This document shows, piece by piece, positions 1-12,300 of a stretch of 64,000 nucleotides of DNA. The translations under genes were made by a program, and so were the position numbers. Below the pieces are notes generated by a model that had not been told where the DNA came from, did not search any database, and saw only the letters and a list, made by a program, of their open reading frames with translations. Where the stretch lies: positions 12,121,501 to 12,185,500 of the forward strand of contig NC_088357.1 of the NCBI RefSeq assembly GCF_036884655.1, given 5' to 3'. This DNA is from Musa acuminata AAA Group. Its lineage: Eukaryota; Streptophyta; Magnoliopsida; Zingiberales; Musaceae. Numbering within the stretch: position 1 is the stretch's first letter; every line of letters starts with the position of its first letter.

Positions 1-1510
1 TGAATTAGTAATCTTTTCAGCTCTCTGAACTTCACAGGAAGTTGCTAACCCATCATTTTTAAAGCTGGGATGTGAACCAATGGGAGAACCTTGCCCACCT
101 TCAGACTCTACTACTGCTCCTCTGGCCAGAACTTTGATGCTCACAACTGTCTCAGTTGTGTGGCATATAGAGTCATTCAACATTTCTAGAAAGCCATTAA
201 ATCAGAATGAGACAGTAGAAAAGAAAGGCCAATTTTATGCTACATTAGAGTAAAAAAGGAAAACATGATAAACAAGAAGAATAGACTAACGACCACAAAA
301 CCTTTATTGATTATTGCCACTAATGTTTACAACAAGATTAATCTACAATTCTACATCTTTGGTGCTGCTCAAACAAATCATGCCTAAGAAAGTAAAGTGA
401 AAATTACAATAGTGCTTAACTGAATGAGCTTGTACAACTATATTTCAATGAGATTGTTCAAGAAATATAGTCATCCAAAATGAAGCCGCTGATCTTTTGA
501 ACCAGTGTCTCTACCTATCAAGATGAGAAGTATGCAAGGTAAAAAGGAACAAAGTGGATCAATAAATGTAATGCTAGGAAATTTTAGGGTTTCACTAGGT
601 ATAATTAAATTAGAATAATAATTAATTAGATTAATAATTCTTATTAATCTAATCTAATTAATTAGATTAATAATTCTTATTAATCTAATCTAATTAATTA
701 GATTAATAATTACTAATATTTTAGGGTTTCACAAGGTATAATTAATTAGATTAATAATTCATATTAGATTAACAAGTAGATTTAATAAATAATTAAATTT
801 AAAAGAAAATATTACCTCCATGGTCCTATAATGAGTTCGGAGATTGGTAAGGGTGATATTGGAAAAATGGGGTTAGAGTTTTTCTATTTATGGAGACCCT
901 CGCACCCCTCTTTCTTCTTCCTGGATTATGTCGAATCATCGTCGAGGATCGAGGAGCCCAAAATTAAAGAGAGAGAATGCTACTAGGAGGAGATTGAGAA
1001 GCTTCCATTCCGTTCTTTTATAATAATAATTAAAAATGATTAATTACAAAAATAAAACAAATAAAATCTTTTCCTTTAAGGTTTTCTATCTTTAGATAAT
1101 CTTAAAAGGATTATTAAAATTCATATAATAGTTTGAAGGAATATGCCTCTTGTGATTATTGTCTCAGATTCAAGTCTTATTCAAGCATTGATTTGAAATG
1201 ACAATTAGTTCAAATATGTTACTGTTAGAGGATTTATTTTAAGGACAGTTGATCAAATAGAGAGGGAGAGACAAAGCCAAAGAGTTGTTGTATCATGCAT
1301 CACACATCTCGCAAGGTGTCCTAATCAGATTTGCATGATCCATGTGCATAACTAGCAAGTGCACTGTGCACAAGCCTACAGCCACATATGTTTCATATAT
1401 GATATCTTAAAGTAAAGGTATGCAATTTCGTACCGTACCGAAGTTTCGACGTTCGCTCGGTACGGTACGAAACTATATACCGAGCGGTATACCGTTCGGT
1501 ATACCACTCA

Positions 1511-1553
<43 letters not shown>

Positions 1554-1658
1554 AAGGCGACATCGCCTTTTCCTTCTCCCACACGGGGCGACGTCGCCTC
1601 GTTTATATATATATATAAGGCGGCGTCGCCGAAAAAAGCAACGTCGCATTTTATAATA

Positions 1659-1690
<32 letters not shown>

Positions 1691-4600
1691 CTTTTTCCGT
1701 TCCACCCGGTAACGAGCGATCCGTGTACCGGTAAGCTGACAGACCAGTATGTACCCGCCTGTACTGGACGGTGTTATTCGAAATTACATACCTTGCCTTA
1801 AACATGGCCTCAGATCTGATCATAATATACACACTTGGCCTTGGTCAAGACTTGGAAAATCTAAGAGGAAGCAGATTTATTTTATAATAATCACTTTTAA
1901 TTATTATAACAATAATACAATATTATAAAAGAGGGTATTGAATCTTATCAATCTCCTCCACGGGCCATAGGGCTATGCTTCCTCCCTCTCTAACTCTGGA
2001 GCTCCTTGGTCTTGAGAAGGATGAAGCATCAATAATAATGACTCCAACACAATCTAGGACGAAGAAAGAGAAGTGTGAGGTCTTTTTAACTGAAAAAAAA
2101 CAAAAACAAAAACTCCTTTGTCCAACTACTAAATTTATGTCATTAGAGGTAATATTGTCTCTTTAAATTTAATTATTTAATAAATCTACTTATTAATCTG
2201 AATAATAAAAATTATTAATCTAATTAATTATACCTAGTGAAACCCTAAAATTACATAGTATTACAATAAATTACAGTTGCTTTAGGTTGGAGGAGAATAC
2301 ACACAAGCAACAACTATGATTGTATTGCTAGATATGATGCACAAAAAGAAGTGCAAAAGCAACAAGAACCAAGATTCATGGGATCAAGATTTGGATTTGG
2401 GATTAGCCATGGAATAGGGTCTGGATTGATTCGGATCGACCAGATCAGCTGGTTGGATCAAATCTATTCCTATTCCTGAATAACCAATAGTCAGCAAGGT
2501 TCGCTAGAAACCAAATTAGAAAAGCATGATCAGTTGCAGAAACAGGGAATGAGAAGGATCAACCGATCAAGAACTAACCTAATTGCCAAGATCGGTCAAA
2601 AGTTGATAAGGATCTACATGAACAATTGGTGCAATTGGGATTGACCAACTAATCTGGATAAGGTAGAACTCAGCCAGGTCAGATCAGAATACTGTACATT
2701 GTAGTTAAATTAATGCACAACTCTATTGCACTTAGTTCACACCTCCATATCACCAAAGTGACCATGTGTACAACAATCATAATTTGTTGCATTATTACTT
2801 CTGTTTTGGACTTGTAATGATTTGACTATATGTGTTGGCATCACAGTTTTACCATGTTCACACATTATATGAAGCATCAAGTTTGCGAGCATTCTTTCAA
2901 GGTTAGGTGGACTCAGAATTACACATCTATACAAAGTGACCGCTTCCACTAATCAGTGTAACATCTATTTCACAAAAACAGATGTTAGCCACAGTGTTGC
3001 TACAAACCTAAGCATGTCACTGTCTACCATCTAATAAACCCAGAAACCAAAACATAACAAGATATCTCTAATACTTGAGAAGTAAGAATTAAACCTGTCA
3101 AGGGTTCACCATCGCAAGTACCATCAGGCAGTGAGTCTTCTTGAGCTTCCAAATCTTTTCCCACTATACTGTTTGAATCATTAGGCTTTCTTCGTCTTCT
3201 TTTATTGTGCCGTTCTAATTTTCTCCGACAGCTACGTTTGCCCTCGTCAAAATCTGGCAGAACATGAAACCTGGAAAACCAAAAGTTTGAACCATTAAAA
3301 TTATAGGCTATAGCAAGAGGAACTTAGTAAATATTTTGGAGGGCGATTTCCTGAAGATTGTTTCTTTCTCGCTGGGTCTTCAGAGGAAACAAAGTCGGTG
3401 AGCCTTTCTGCAGCAGCAATTGCCCCGACCACATCGGTAACATTCCTTCGATTTAGCTCCTGTTGAGCCCATGGTTTCAAACCATCGAGGAAGCTGAACA
3501 ACTTGTCCTTCTCGGACATGTCCTGTATGTCCAGCATTAATACAGAAAACTGCTTCACATAGTCTCGGATGGTGGTACTTTGGCGGAGTTGTCTCAACTT
3601 CCTTCTTGCGACGAACTCTGTGTTCTCCGGTAGGAACTGAGTTCTCAACTCCCGCTTCAAGTCTTCCCATGTGTCGACTCGACACCGACCTTGTTGGATC
3701 TCCTCCCAACGAGTTCGCCACCAAAATTTCGCATCTCCGTTCAGATACATTGTTGCTATAGAAACTTTGGTATCTTCAGAATCGGGCCTTGTAGCTCGGA
3801 AGTATTGTTCCATGTCGAACAGAAAGTTCTCGAGCTCCTTGGCATCTCTGGCCCCTCCATATCCATGAGGCTCAGGTGCCCTCAAATTTTGTGGCGGTGC
3901 CGCGCGGGTGTTGCCTCCTCCCGCATTTAGTGTTCTTGTAAGCATGGTCACCTTTGCAGTGAGTTCCGCCACAACATCCTGTAAGTGTTGCACGGAGTCT
4001 TTGGTGTCATCAGACAGTCGATCGACTAGGGCCTCGACCTTGTCGATCCTAGACTCCGCTTCCTCTTGCGAGCTCTCTACCCCAACAAGTCTTTGTTGGT
4101 CATGGTAGAGTTCCTCCATGCTCGCTTCCAGAACATCCATGCGGGTCTCCGCCGTCGTGAGTCTCTCCTTATGACTCTTTTTCCCAGTTAGCGCACCAGA
4201 TTGCGCTTCCTCCGCTCGCGGAGAGTTGCCAACTTCTCGCTCGTCTTGTTCGCTGCCACGCTCCTCTTGAGCGGCTCCAACAGCATGAGAGCGAGTGTGC
4301 ACATGCAGCCCACCTACGGCTGCTTGGGGCAAGGGTCCGGCTTGCCCCGTCTTGCTTGATTCGCCACGATGCTTTGCCATGGCGAAGTTGCGAAGTTCGT
4401 TCGCTGTTCGATTGAAGAGCTTGCCCGCTCTGATACCACAATGTCACGACCTTAGCTGGAATTGCCTAAGGTGTGAGGCACCCTTGCGGCCAAAGACGCG
4501 AACTTAGCTTGCGTTGCCTAAGTCGCGATTCACCCTTGTGGCAAAGACGCAAACTTAGCTTGCGTTGCCTAAGTCGCGCTTCGCCCTTGCGATCTTGCTC

Positions 4601-6637
4601 CGCAGGGATCAGCCCACTTTGTAACCTCTCGCAAGTCCCTAAGGACCTGTAAAAGAGAAAGAAGTTAGTTTGAAAGAACGAGCAACGGACAAGTCCCAAA
4701 GTCTCGCGAAAAGGGAAGCTTTACAAGCAATTCGACGAACACCCTGTATGCACAAGAGAAAAGAGGGAGAGGGAGAAAAACAAGGCTTTCAAGGATGAAC
4801 GAACAGCTGCAAGCCCACAAACAACCGCTCACCTGGTCCCGGGCGCAAAGACAAGTTCCCGTAAAGGTCACGTGCGAACTTGCGAAAGAGATCTCAACGC
4901 ACGGTATATAACCGAAGCCTCATCCAGCCCTGTGCCACCCGGCGGGTTCCTGGGGTCTGAGATGGCTAACGTTTTGGTGAGCGGAGGCAGTTCTCCGCTC
5001 ACCTCTCGCGGCACGCGAAAACGGAGTTGTTTTGGGGTTGTTTTGCTCGGTTCGGTGAGCGGTCGCTTTGCAACGCTGCAGCTTGTTCGAACTTACATAT
5101 TTACAAGCAAAATGACCCAAAACTATGAGAAAACATGCTGTCAAGCAGCTGTACATGCAGGTGTGAGCGACGAACGGTTCGTTGAACAGAGTTGTTGCGG
5201 GTGCGCGACGACCGTTCGTGACATTATGTCACCATAACATTGCCAGAGTAGAAGCAATAAAAGTTGTCAAAGTTGTGGAATTTTACTGTGGTCATGTACA
5301 TAACATCAGTAATCTTTTTTTACAATATTGGATTCAAAATGGTAGAACAGCAAATCCACTGTCAATATATTTCCTCCGGTCATGGTAAAATTGCTTCTTA
5401 TGATCTAGGCAAGCAAAGTTTTAGTCATGAAAACAACCTCTCTAGTTGCAAATATAAGAATGTGTACATCGACTCTCCCTAAATCCTACATTGGCAAAAG
5501 CCTTGCACATGGGTCTGCCCATTAAACTACTCAGTGAATCTAACTGTCAATGCCAAACATATTATCCTATTACCTATAATCTTCTGAGTTACCATAAATG
5601 AAGAATCAACCAGAACAAAATTATAACAAAAAAAAACCAAGCCGACAGAAGTGGAGGCAGTCAGTATGCACTCCACAGGAGACAATTATTTTCATCTTTT
5701 GGTGCCCAAAGTGATTACTGAAAATAAATTAGTAATAGTGCCTCTTGAAATTGAAAATATGGTCAGAATGGCACTATGGCAACCATAAGTTTTTTACCAC
5801 AATAAAATGTTTTGAAATTCAAAATTGACTATTATATGCAGGAAATTTTTTTGAAATCGTCAACTAACTAGATGATCAAATAATAGCATGATGGAAAATA
5901 CAAGATCTCGAGGTTATTAAAAGAAACAAAATAGCAAGAATTACGCATACCACCCTCATTGGGAAAAAGAATATGTATGATGGATTATTCTTATGCAGGA
6001 AAAGTCTTACAGGCTTGCTAACAAATATAAAGCGTTTAACAGAAATTAATAGCAAGATCGACCATGTTGCAACTTACTTGCCACACTGCTGGCAATACCG
6101 CTTGTGCTCCCCATCAAGAACCACTGACGAAGCATTCGCGCAACGGAGACAAACCCTGTGACGCTTGTGATACCCCTTCAGCTCGCTGATATCCACCTCG
6201 CACCCGGGTACCTGACACCTCACCACGAGGGACGCCCCGCCGGTCCTGGACCGTTTCCTCGTCCCGGTCACCACCTCCGCCACCTCCTCCTCTTCCATCG
6301 CCTTCTCATCCACCTCGGGGCAGGAGCACGGCACCATCCCGGCCAAATAATTTGGACAAACAAGTCTCGGGTCCCTCTTCCTCACCCGGCTCGTCCCATC
6401 CGGGGTCGTCGAGGGCGAGGGCGCCAGCTCTGGGGAAGGAATCGGGGGCAGCTCCGCGGGGAAAGGTGACGACGGTGTCTGGGCTTCTTCGGTGACGCCC
6501 CAAGGGAGGATCAGGGGCTCGTCATCGTATATGGTGAAGTCGAGGAGGTTTCCCCAGTCCCACATCGGCGCCGCCGCGGCGGGGTCGTCGGCCGCCGGCG
6601 CAACCGGCTCCGCCTCCGAGGCCGGAGAGGTCTCCAT
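1..6637 (-). CDS. SPL7: SPL7-type SBP-box transcription factor, 5' part of gene (continues off left edge)
   Basis: Plant SBP-box proteins are nuclear zinc-finger factors; SPL7 and the algal CRR1 bind GTAC cores and control copper-deficiency responses (family knowledge). Three exons are visible: 6637-6078, 3270-3095 and 185-1, with GT/AG junctions and continuous phase. Exon 1 encodes an acidic/Pro-rich N-terminus with the WDWGNLLDF motif (residues 26-34) and the first part of the SBP domain from about residue 140, including [20 protein letters not shown]. The second zinc site is split by intron 1: YCQQCGK lies in exon 1, and [14 protein letters not shown] plus the basic nuclear-localisation stretch [15 protein letters not shown] in exon 2. 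The SBP sequence and the WDWG motif favour SPL7 over other SBP clades. I chose the ATG at 6637; an in-frame ATG at 6739 would add 34 residues. Introns are about 2.8 and 2.9 kb and hold transposons. Exon 3 is assigned from phase and open frame only, so it is less certain. The rest of the protein is outside the window. Confidence 0.88.
600..780. repeat. AT-rich nested palindromic repeat
   Basis: The unit TAATCTAATTAATTAGATTA occurs in tandem and is itself nearly palindromic, so this stretch can fold on itself. Related pieces recur at about 2160-2240 in inverse orientation, with the shared phrase for 'accctaaaat/attttagggt' on either side. This may be a decayed transposon split by later insertions, or simple AT expansion. 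Confidence 0.5.
1412..1796. mobile_element. Foldback MITE in SPL7 intron 2
   Basis: Terminal inverted repeats begin AAGGTATGNAATTTCG at both ends (1415 onward and, reversed, up to about 1794). The flanks carry CTTAAA at 1406-1411 and at 1797-1802, consistent with a target-site duplication. The interior holds (AT)n tracts and GC-rich palindromes such as AAGGCGACATCGCCTT, and no coding capacity. About 385 bp. The superfamily is not certain; the duplication could be 6 to 8 bp, which would fit hAT. Confidence 0.65.
3335..4380 (-). pseudogene. Partial gypsy gag
   Basis: An open frame starts at 4380 and encodes a Glu/Arg-rich N-terminal half with a likely coiled coil (around residues 70-150), then a retrotransposon gag domain at about residues 200-310 with the conserved pattern [14 protein letters not shown] and [17 protein letters not shown]. 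The frame is intact to about residue 350, then ends in intron-derived residues and a chance stop at 3301. The zinc knuckle that should follow gag is absent, so this is a 3'-truncated gene. Confidence 0.85.
4427..4438 (-). other. tRNA-iMet primer binding site
   Basis: The minus strand reads TGGTATCAGAGC a few bases after the LTR end. This is the standard plant retrotransposon primer site complementary to the 3' end of initiator methionine tRNA. Confidence 0.9.
4442..5223 (-). repeat. 5' LTR of the gypsy fragment
   Basis: About 782 bp bounded by TGTCACG at one end and CGTGACA at the other, the expected TG...CA inverted terminal bases. On the minus strand it leads directly into a primer binding site. 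It contains short GC-rich direct repeats (4490-4600, 'tagcttgcgttgcctaagtcgcg' type, imperfect) and a TATATA-like box near 4905-4913. Confidence 0.8.
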
Positions 6638-6936
6638 CGGGGCGAGGCGGCGAGAGTTAGGGAAGAGAGAGGGCTTCGCCGCGGCCACGAGGTCTAGATT
6701 TGGAGGCCTGCCTCTGTAATTCGAGATTTGGTGAGACAAAAGAGTCTAAAAAGCCGAGCGGTGGTTTGGGAAGAAAAGGAGTGTGGATCCCTTTCGGGTG
6801 GAATCTTGAAGCCTAAGGTTTGGCCGTCCGAAAGGATGGGGTGGAGAACTCTCTACGAGATCGAACAGGCTATCCAATCATCACTCTCAGCGGGGTCCAC
6901 TCGTCTATTAGGTGGGTAGATTTTTGAGGGGAACAA

Positions 6937-7077
<141 letters not shown>

Positions 7078-9227
7078 ATAGATTAATTTTCAATCAACAC
7101 TACGAAATAAAAATTAATTATATAACTGGATTAAAATATTTCATTAAATTTAATTACATATCTACCCCTAAACATTAACATATTTATATCTTTGGTATAT
7201 CCTCTTCTGCTAACATCTATTTATAATATACTCCGATTAAGATACTGAAAATAAAGTTTTAATAACTGACCGTGTCATACATATGACAGTTTTGAATTTG
7301 CGAGGTTATTTAATTTAAACAAAAAATTAAAGTGCAGATAAAGAAATCATTAATTTCGAAGGGCTATATATGTAATTTAAGCAGTAAAATTATGGATCGG
7401 CGTGTGGCGACCACAACGTGATTTGATTAGGAAAGGACGAGTTTGTACAGGCGGATATGATTCTTAATGTAAATAAAATTACGAAAAAAGGACGGAGGGT
7501 GTTGGGTGGTGGTGGCGGTGGTTGCAAGCAAGAAGTTGACAACCAAGTACTACTTCCTTCATCTCAACCACTAACTCACCTGTCTTACTATTGGAGGCAA
7601 CAGTGGTTCCCACTGTGGGTCCCGGAGTGGCCCTACTAGTATCCCTAATCACGAGGTAACTTTTAGTTTGATGATTGCAATTAGGGGCAAATAGTTAAGA
7701 TATCATTTTCCAGTTTACTTTTTCCTCCGTATATTTATTTGGAAAATTATTTCCCAATTTGTAACCTTTTTTTTCAAATTAATTTTCTGATTATATGAAT
7801 AATAGCGTATATTATTGATATTACTTTTAAAAATGTGATATAGTAAGTATTTAAAATATATGAAACAATAGCATGCAATTTATTTTTGTTTTTTGATAAA
7901 AAGGGGACTTTACTAAATAAAGAGATGACTTTGGTAGTTAAATCCACTGATCATCTTAGTGTTTTGGATTCTCTTGAATTGTATAATATCATAAAAGTAA
8001 TATGTACTTAACTATTTTAAAATAAAATTTTAGATTACCATACAATAATAGTTCACAAAAGATCAACATCCACATAAATGTTTGCTCAAACATTTAGCAC
8101 TTAACTAAGGAACCTTTTTCTGGGACATCTGCCTTCCAAAGCAACCTTTGCAATCAATCTTCCATCGTTAAGGCAAACATTACATGGTTTGACTTCTAAG
8201 GAAGAACAGGTGGCAGAGGAAGCACTTGTGGAGTAGAGAAAACACAACCTCAAATTAAGCTTGTTTTTAGTCGTATTCGGTCAGTGTCAGTGATGATCCC
8301 AAGCAATTATATCAATAAGACGGCCGATGAACACAGGTTCATGAACCTGATGGATGACCATCATCAAGTAATCCAACCACAGCTTCACATCACAACTACT
8401 TCCCATCTTATTGATAATATGTAATCCAGAAACCATCACTGGATGTAAGAAAGTTCCTCCGGGCAACAAGAACAGCTGAGCTTTCCTGTAGGAGAAGATA
8501 GATATATCAACAAAGGAGTCCTTCCACACTTACTTGGCAGCATACCTGATGGGCTGCCAAAAATGCAGAGGTGAGGACACTCGATTTCTTGACGCCCCCA
8601 AGACATCATTTAGCTTTTTTGGATAACGTTGAAGACCAAAAATGCAAGATGAAAGCCAAATGAAGCAGAAAATTAGAACATCAGAACTGGAAACCAAGTT
8701 TATGATAAACTGGAAAACCCTTTCAGAACGTACACTCACACACACACACAAAAACAGGGGAGGTTGAATAATAAAGACATGAAGATTTCTCAAAGAACGA
8801 AGACGATGTGAAACAAACACTGTAACGTAATAAAGTCCAAGTCAGCTTCTTTATTTCTGTAATGTAACTAATCATCCATCTGATTTTGTTATATATTTAG
8901 TTTAATTTATCTTCTAACATAAAATATCAATATTTACTAAGCATTATGAAAAGATATGAAACCATTGGCATCAGACTGAACCAAAAAAAATTTGTTAGTT
9001 TTATTATAAATAGCCAATTAATAATGTAAATTTCTTCACGAAATATATATAATTTAATAATATTTAATTTGAAGCAATTTAAGTTTTTGGATGGATTCAA
9101 CCAATTGAATTGAATGAGTTTGAAAATGACGTAAAAAGAAAAAAATAATAATAATTGAGGTTAGTTTTGTCATTTTAAAAAAATTATTTAAAAAAAATCA
9201 ATATGAGTACTGAGCTATCAAAGGAAA

Positions 9228-9258
<31 letters not shown>

Positions 9259-9368
9259 TTGGCTACTGTGTTTAATGTTCTTTCGTCGATTCGGTTGGCT
9301 TTCTCGATCTGACGCGATCGCGACCAGAAGACGAACAAAAATCGGTGGGAGGAGGAGGAACGGGGGAG
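7078..9368. other. Intergenic region between divergent SPL7 and PAT17 genes
   Basis: AT-rich spacer that must contain both promoters. No supported gene. An (AAT)n microsatellite lies at 9229-9258. On the minus strand at 8100-8820 short open stretches are bounded by plausible splice signals, but the product resembles nothing I recognise. Confidence 0.5.
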
Positions 9369-12300
9369 ATGGCGGTGCAGTGGGTGCTAGTGGTACACGT
9401 GGTGGTGACGATGCTGGTGGTGGTGTCCCTCCTCTGCGGCCACTGGCCCATCTTCAGCGGCACCTTCGTCGAGAAAATCCACTACTTCCTCACCTTCGGC
9501 GCCTACGATTACTTCCTGTGAGACCCCCCTCAAGATCGATTCTTTCTTGAACTTTTGATACCTTTATTTAGGTTTCTTTATCTCGTTTTCTGTATTAATG
9601 GAGTCTGGATTGAAGAGAAGTACAGGTTAAGTTGATACGGATGCTTGCTTCCCTTTTTTTCCTCCTATTTGGGGCTTAAATATGTAGAATTGCTTGAAAT
9701 ATTTTGCAAGGGAAAGCAGGTGCTGGCTTTTGGTTGGACCCCCGTTGAATGAAAGCTGTCGAGCTGGACCCTTTTCTAATTCTTTGGCCATTGTCCTTGG
9801 ATGCAAATGGAAATGATGACATGGGAAGCAAAGCTATCTGAAATCTGAGGATTCGTAGAAACTAGGGACTGTTCGGAACTTCAAATTAAATTGTTCTTGA
9901 GAATTGTTCTCAAGCATGTCTCTTCGGGAGAGGGATTCTATCTTGCCTTGGAAACTTAAAAGGCTTCAAATGGTTATTGAGAGAGGGGTCGAAGGCCGCA
10001 AAGGGACTGGGCAAGGTGGTAGTGGGAAGGTAGGATAACCCCAGGTGACCTCTGCTCGTGCTGTCAGTTCTTTTAGGAGGAGGGTGTGGCTGTTCCCCAG
10101 CTTACAGATTAGGAGGGAGAGGGTATAGGTGGCGGCGGCAGTAGTCTTCATGAAGGTAGCGGTGGGCTTAAACAAGAGACCAACCACAAAGTTGGGCTGC
10201 CTTAAAGAGGTGATGGCGATGAGAGGGATCACAAATCCAGTTGAGAACAACTCTGCCTAAGTTGGCGTCCATGATATGGGGCAGCTCTCAGCATAGCAAT
10301 TTTGATGGAATGGCTCACGACTCCTGTTGGGAACAACTTTGAGATATGATGGATTGTGACCCCTGGCTGAGAGATGTAATGACTTGCAATTCTTGGTTGA
10401 CAGACGTGATGAGCCGTGACTCTTGGTTGAGAGATGCAATGTGCTCCTACTTCTGGTTAAATCTGAGAACATGGGAACGACTCAAATTTGTTTGCAGTAA
10501 GTGATCACTATTGTTAGAAAGTAGGTTTCAAAAACAATTCTCAGATGACTACTACTGGAAACAATTTATTTTTTTCTGAAAACTAAAATAGAGTTCCTTA
10601 TAACGACTGAACAGTCCCTTATTTTCTAATAATTTATTAAGAACTGAACAGGTTTCTGTACGACTGTTGCCATGGGTACAAAGCAATTAGGAATTAGCAT
10701 TAACAAACATTCTTCTCCTACTTCACTTGGATAGGATTAAATACATCTATTATTTGTTTCTTTGCTATGACTTGGATACAGAATGCTGTAAGCAGTCCGT
10801 TAGCTAGTAATTTAATGTGTATGATGATGCAAAGTTGCAAACTAACTAATTTTACTTATATCTACCATGGGCCAAGCGAAGTGGTGTGTCACATCCCTTG
10901 AGAATATTACAATTCAGAACATGCATTGTTTCAGATAATGGATTCAGCAAGAAGATAGATCAAAGGATATCATTTGATAATGGACTCCAGATTTGACATA
11001 AAATGAGCATCATATAGAAAATCCATTCACAAACTTTTATCTAAGATCTCAACCATTCTTTCTTTTACATTTGCCACATGTATGCCATGTTCCTAATATT
11101 TCATGGCACTTCTTCTTTTGATATATATTTTGTAGACTAACTGTCAGTAAAAATGTTTTTTTCTAAATCATTTGTTTCTTTATTGGTGGCACCACAAACT
11201 TTTTTGTTTATAAGGGACTTAGTTCATTCTTAGTGCATTCTAATATCAGAACTTGAGCATCTTTTATTTTTTTTGATATTTTTCTCACTGGGTAAATGTG
11301 TTTTTCATCTTAGGTTTGGATCAAATATTTACTAATAGTGAAAGTAGGAAATGGTCATTTATTACTTAGCATTGAAGGTTCAGAAATCAAGAAGTTTTCT
11401 GATCTTTACTGGTGACCTTATGTGGTTAAAAAATTTTGCTTAGTTCGTATGCTTAAAGGATTGCATGCTCACCCTTTGAGCTAACCATCCTCTCACTTTC
11501 TTGCAGACGATTTGTTGTAGCGGTATTTGGCTCTAGCGGCAGAAATTGCTTTGTCACAGTTGAGCATTATTGTTGTGAACGGCCAAATCCAATCTTACAG
11601 GTACCTGACCTCTTTTGTTCTCAATTTTTCCTTCACTACCTTCAGTATAATATGCACTCTTTAATTCCTTAGATATGCATGAACTTTCCTAAGCTCTTGA
11701 GTTGTTTCTCTTTTTTAGATGTTGGTGATATCAAGGAACTAAAATAAATCCAGTCACGTTATTGAATCTATTTTATATTGTTATCGCTTTAATATATTTC
11801 TCATTACTGTTTCATGTGCTGCCTACTTATAATGCACTGATTCTTGGGTGGACTGATACATTGTTGTCCTGACTGGTACAAGTGACAATCATATTACCAC
11901 AGGAGGCTTGGTGCACCCTTTGCACAATCTGTAATACCATAATGGTTGTAGTGAAATGGCACATATCAGTCTGTAGTGGCTCTGAGTAATTGATATGGAA
12001 ATTTTTTATTTTACAGGTGAAAAATGCATATTTTGTGAGACCTTCTGGAAATCATTCTTGATCGGGACTCTGTTTGATATTTCTAGGTTTGTGCTTGTCT
12101 ACACTTGTTTTTCTTTTAAATTTTAGGCCAGAACAACCCCAATTGGTTTTTTCCATCTTAATTGTGGTTGTTGTCCAGCATCAGACCTTGTGATGTTGGT
12201 TAGACTATGGATTCAAATCTTGATCGTAGTGGTTTGTATGTTTGGTTTTTATTGATCCAAGGACTGGGCTGATCGATGTGTGAATCTTTGCTGGTACCTG

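Larger units (their letters stand above)
186..3094 (-). other. SPL7 intron 2, non-coding, with repeats
   Basis: About 2.9 kb between the donor at 3094 and the acceptor at 186 (TTTCTAG on the minus strand). It is AT-rich and has no convincing exon. It holds the foldback element at 1412-1796 and AT-rich inverted repeats at 600-780. The short ORFs inside are low complexity or made of (AT)n. Confidence 0.6.
3335..5223 (-). mobile_element. Truncated Ty3/gypsy retrotransposon fragment in SPL7 intron 1
   Basis: In minus-strand order it contains a complete 5' LTR, a primer binding site and a partial gag, then stops abruptly at about 3335, where the gag frame runs into ordinary intron sequence. Protease, RT, integrase and the 3' LTR are missing. 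No target-site duplication is recognisable, in keeping with the 3' truncation. It lies in the sense orientation relative to the SPL7 gene, so its LTR could in principle supply promoter or polyadenylation signals. Confidence 0.85.

Noticed and set aside
1508..1705. Frames with runs of Ile-Tyr around 1393-1832, 6912-7178 and 32879-33115
   Set aside because: Artefacts of (AT)n tracts.
8100..8820. Minus-strand open stretches with GTAAGT and TCCTACAG signals, including a Cys-containing segment near 8110-8260
   Set aside because: No recognisable family, no start and no consistent phase between blocks; could be a relic but not supportable.
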